The position numbers and the translations under genes are program-made. A stretch of DNA of 54,823 nucleotides from Nitrospirota bacterium (GTDB lineage Bacteria; Nitrospirota; Thermodesulfovibrionia; UBA6902). The notes under the pieces were generated by a model that was not told where the DNA came from, did not search any database, and was given only the letters and a program-made list of their open reading frames with translations. The stretch is taken from the NCBI GenBank assembly GCA_016222905.1, contig JACRPZ010000045.1:1-54823 (forward strand). Direction: 5' to 3'. The stretch's first letter is position 1, and every line of letters starts with the position of its first letter. This document shows, piece after piece, positions 53,051 to 54,823 of this stretch.

Positions 53051-54688
53051 CTACTGCACCGTCTCCATCCCATTGAATCTTTCTTCAAATTCTTTGGTCT
53101 TGTTTTCAAGCTCGATCTGCAGGCGTTCGAGTTCGGAGAAGAGGGAATCAATTTTTGATTGTGAATTGTGGAGTGATTTTGACAGTGCAGTGATGGCGCC
53201 GCCGTCACCTTTAGCTGATGCATCCATAATGTCCTTGTTACCTTGCCCGATAATCGCTTCAAGACTGACGATCTCGCGTTCAATTTCAGCAATCCGCTTC
53301 TGCAAGGCGCCGAGCGTCTTTGACTTCTCATTGACCAGTTCAGCGCGGAGGCGTCGTCGGAGCTTCTTGTCCACGGTTTTGCCCCCATTCGCTTTAGCGT
53401 CACGCGGCTTCGGGGGGATTTCATTGCTCCATCCCACTCTGTCAAGGAAGTCCTGATACGTGCCTTCAAAAAGTGTCGCCTTCCCGCCGTCAAATACAAT
53501 GAGCCGTGTTGCGATGGCATGGAGTATCATTTCACTATGGGTAACTATGACCACGGCTCCGCTGAAGTCGTCTATCGCCTCAAGCAGGGAATCGGTGGAT
53601 TCCATATCGAGGTGGTTCGTTGGTTCATCAAGTATCAGCATGTTGGCAGGGCTGACGAGCAGTTTGCCAAGAAGCACCCGGCTCTTCTCGCCGCCTGAGA
53701 GGACGCTTATCTTTTTCAGCGCGTTGTCTTTTGGAAACATCATGACCCCGCATATGGTGCGTGACGCGCCCCTGTTATGGTCAGGGTGCGCTTCCATGAT
53801 CTCTTCCTCCACGGTCTTCTTTGGGTCGAGGCGGTTTATATTCGTCTGTCCGAAATACGCAAACTTCAGGTCATTATGACATCGCACCTCGCCGCTCAAA
53901 GGAGCTAATTCCCCGGAAAGAAGGTTCAGGAGAGTTGTCTTGCCCTTGCCGTTCTTTCCTATAATAGCGATGCGGTCCTTCTTCCCGACAGAAAAGCTCA
54001 CTCTGTCAATTAACGGTTCGCCGAATTTAAATCCGAAATACAGGTCTTTCACTTCCATAAGCTGTTTGCTGTGAAAGGGGGCAGAGTTAAAGCTGAAGTC
54101 AAGGTTCTTTGTGTCTGATAATTTTTCGAGCCGCTCCTTTTTCTGCAATGCCTTGACCCTCGACTGGACCGCCTTCGCCTTGGTAGCCTTGGCACGGAAG
54201 CGGTTAATGAACTGCTCGATCTCCGCCCGCTTCTTCTCGTCGTTTACCCGTGTCTTTTCATATATCTCTTCTTCCAGCATTAATTGCTGATACACATTTT
54301 CCGTAGGCCCGGCAATCTTTCTTATACCGCAGCGATGGATCGCCATTGTATGTGTGGTAACGCTGTCCATAATTGCGCGGTCATGGGTAATTATCATCAG
54401 CTCCTTTTTCCATGACCTTAAAAATTGAACAAGCCAGCGGAGCGACACGATATCGAGATAGTTTGTGGGTTCGTCAAGCAGCAGGAGATTCGGGTCCGAG
54501 ACGAGCAACTTCGCAAGATTCAGCCTCACCTGAAATCCGCCGGATAACTGCGCGGGATTGAGAACGAGATCTTCAATGGAAAATCCGAGACCCATCAGTA
54601 TGACTTCAGCCTTGTAACTTTCGTCCCTGCCGTCTTCGTAATGCGGCAGGCTCAGACACGCCTCTTGCAACACGCTCTTTTCAGTAAA
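53051..54688 (-). CDS. ABC-F ATPase, N-terminus replaced by an IS end
   Basis: ABC-F protein of the Uup/EttA type (translation or ribosome-associated). The second nucleotide-binding domain is complete (Walker A GKNGKGKTTLLNLL; LSGGEKSRVLLGKLL; LILDEPTNHLD), and the C-terminal coiled coil and linker are present. The first domain retains only LSGGFQVRLNLAKLL and LLLLDEPTNYLD. Its Walker A and about the first 80-90 residues are missing. The frame continues upstream into the IS end, which supplies MLYLCKLNASLFQQSQ from an ATG at 54736. The protein therefore lacks one ATP site and is probably dead. The native gene should continue beyond the IS. Confidence 0.82.
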   Translation of the reverse strand, partial: FTEKSVLQEACLSLPHYEDGRDESYKAEVILMGLGFSIEDLVLNPAQLSGGFQVRLNLAKLLVSDPNLLLLDEPTNYLDIVSLRWLVQFLRSWKKELMIITHDRAIMDSVTTHTMAIHRCGIRKIAGPTENVYQQLMLEEEIYEKTRVNDEKKRAEIEQFINRFRAKATKAKAVQSRVKALQKKERLEKLSDTKNLDFSFNSAPFHSKQLMEVKDLYFGFKFGEPLIDRVSFSVGKKDRIAIIGKNGKGKTTLLNLLSGELAPLSGEVRCHNDLKFAYFGQTNINRLDPKKTVEEEIMEAHPDHNRGASRTICGVMMFPKDNALKKISVLSGGEKSRVLLGKLLVSPANMLILDEPTNHLDMESTDSLLEAIDDFSGAVVIVTHSEMILHAIATRLIVFDGGKATLFEGTYQDFLDRVGWSNEIPPKPRDAKANGGKTVDKKLRRRLRAELVNEKSKTLGALQKRIAEIEREIVSLEAIIGQGNKDIMDASAKGDGGAITALSKSLHNSQSKIDSLFSELERLQIELENKTKEFEERFNGMETVQ

Positions 54689-54823
54689 TTGAGACTGCTG
54701 AAAAAGACTGGCATTAAGTTTGCATAAATAAAGCAAACATAAAGTCAGGAGGGACGATGATAAAGAAGGATTACGGGCAGGTCAGTTTCTACAGCTATAT
54801 ATACGACGCGGTAATACCGAAAG
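54689..54823 (+). mobile_element. IS left end, copy 2 (contig terminus)
   Basis: Exact inverted copy of bases 1-135. Here the IS end abuts the ABC-F gene, and its transposase frame points out of the window. Two copies in opposite orientation at the two contig ends show that assembly stopped at a repeated IS. Confidence 0.7.
54757..54823 (+). CDS. Putative transposase, N-terminal fragment (second copy)
   Basis: ATG at 54757 with AGGAGGG at 54747-54753. Identical to the fragment at 67-1. The frame is open to the window edge. Confidence 0.45.
   Translation, partial: MIKKDYGQVSFYSYIYDAVIPK

Overview
The window reads as a chromosomal contig from an uncultured anaerobic, sulfite/sulfate-respiring bacterium, most likely a Nitrospirota (Thermodesulfovibrionia-like) lineage. 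That affiliation is an inference from gene content (dsrAB-dsrD, dsrN/cbiA, dsrC, dsrMKJOP, many multihaem cytochromes) and moderate GC; no phylogeny could be run. Both contig ends stop inside the same 135-bp insertion-sequence end, in opposite orientations, so the window is a segment between two IS copies and not a circle.

Layout. 1-5.4 kb: an IS-truncated type ISP-like restriction-methylase, yceH and ftsH. 5.6-8.3 kb: a CRP/FNR-like palindrome, a c-di-GMP-I (GEMM) riboswitch with an intrinsic terminator, and the secreted tetrahaem protein with four Hydin/ASH repeats that it controls. 8.4-11 kb: a DHH-CBS-CCA nucleotidyltransferase fusion. 11.3-15.8 kb: dsrA, dsrB, dsrD and dsrN. 15.8-20 kb: an accessory patch of three toxin-antitoxin pairs, a SpoIIM-like membrane protein, an internally deleted zinc-ribbon pseudogene and a cytochrome P460. 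20.2-28.7 kb: the most interesting region. Two sigma-54 promoters with the same paired upstream palindromes at the same distance precede (i) two tandem paralogous small membrane proteins and (ii) an operon of an unknown 113-residue protein, an NrfD-type quinone protein, a Tat-exported 4x[4Fe-4S] protein and a trihaem cytochrome. The operon is followed directly by a sensor kinase carrying a CXXCH haem motif in its periplasmic domain and by its NtrC-type sigma-54 activator. A membrane-anchored protein with about 11 haems lies convergent to it. 28.8-35.8 kb: two small unknown genes, dsrC, an RsbRD-N-like protein and dsrMKJOP. 36-40.4 kb: a fourth TA pair, a DUF362-ferredoxin protein and acetyl-CoA synthetase. 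40.6-44.1 kb: initiator tRNA and a fused ferredoxin-molybdopterin oxidoreductase. 44.2-52.8 kb: a frameshifted lipoprotein gene, the likely replication origin, and dnaA-dnaN-gyrB-gyrA (no recF). 53-54.8 kb: an ABC-F ATPase whose N-terminus was replaced by the second IS copy.

How the genes fit together. DsrAB reduces sulfite on an amidated sirohaem (DsrN supplies the amidase) and loads sulfur onto DsrC. DsrMKJOP connects the DsrC trisulfide to the menaquinone pool. The shared T-rich/TTGACC element upstream of dsrA and dsrC suggests that these two separated units are co-expressed. The NrfD/FeS/trihaem operon looks like a second, DsrJOP-like quinone module. I propose that it and the tandem small membrane proteins form a regulon of the adjacent c-haem sensor kinase and NtrC-type regulator. 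The riboswitch ties a separate, surface-exposed cytochrome to c-di-GMP.
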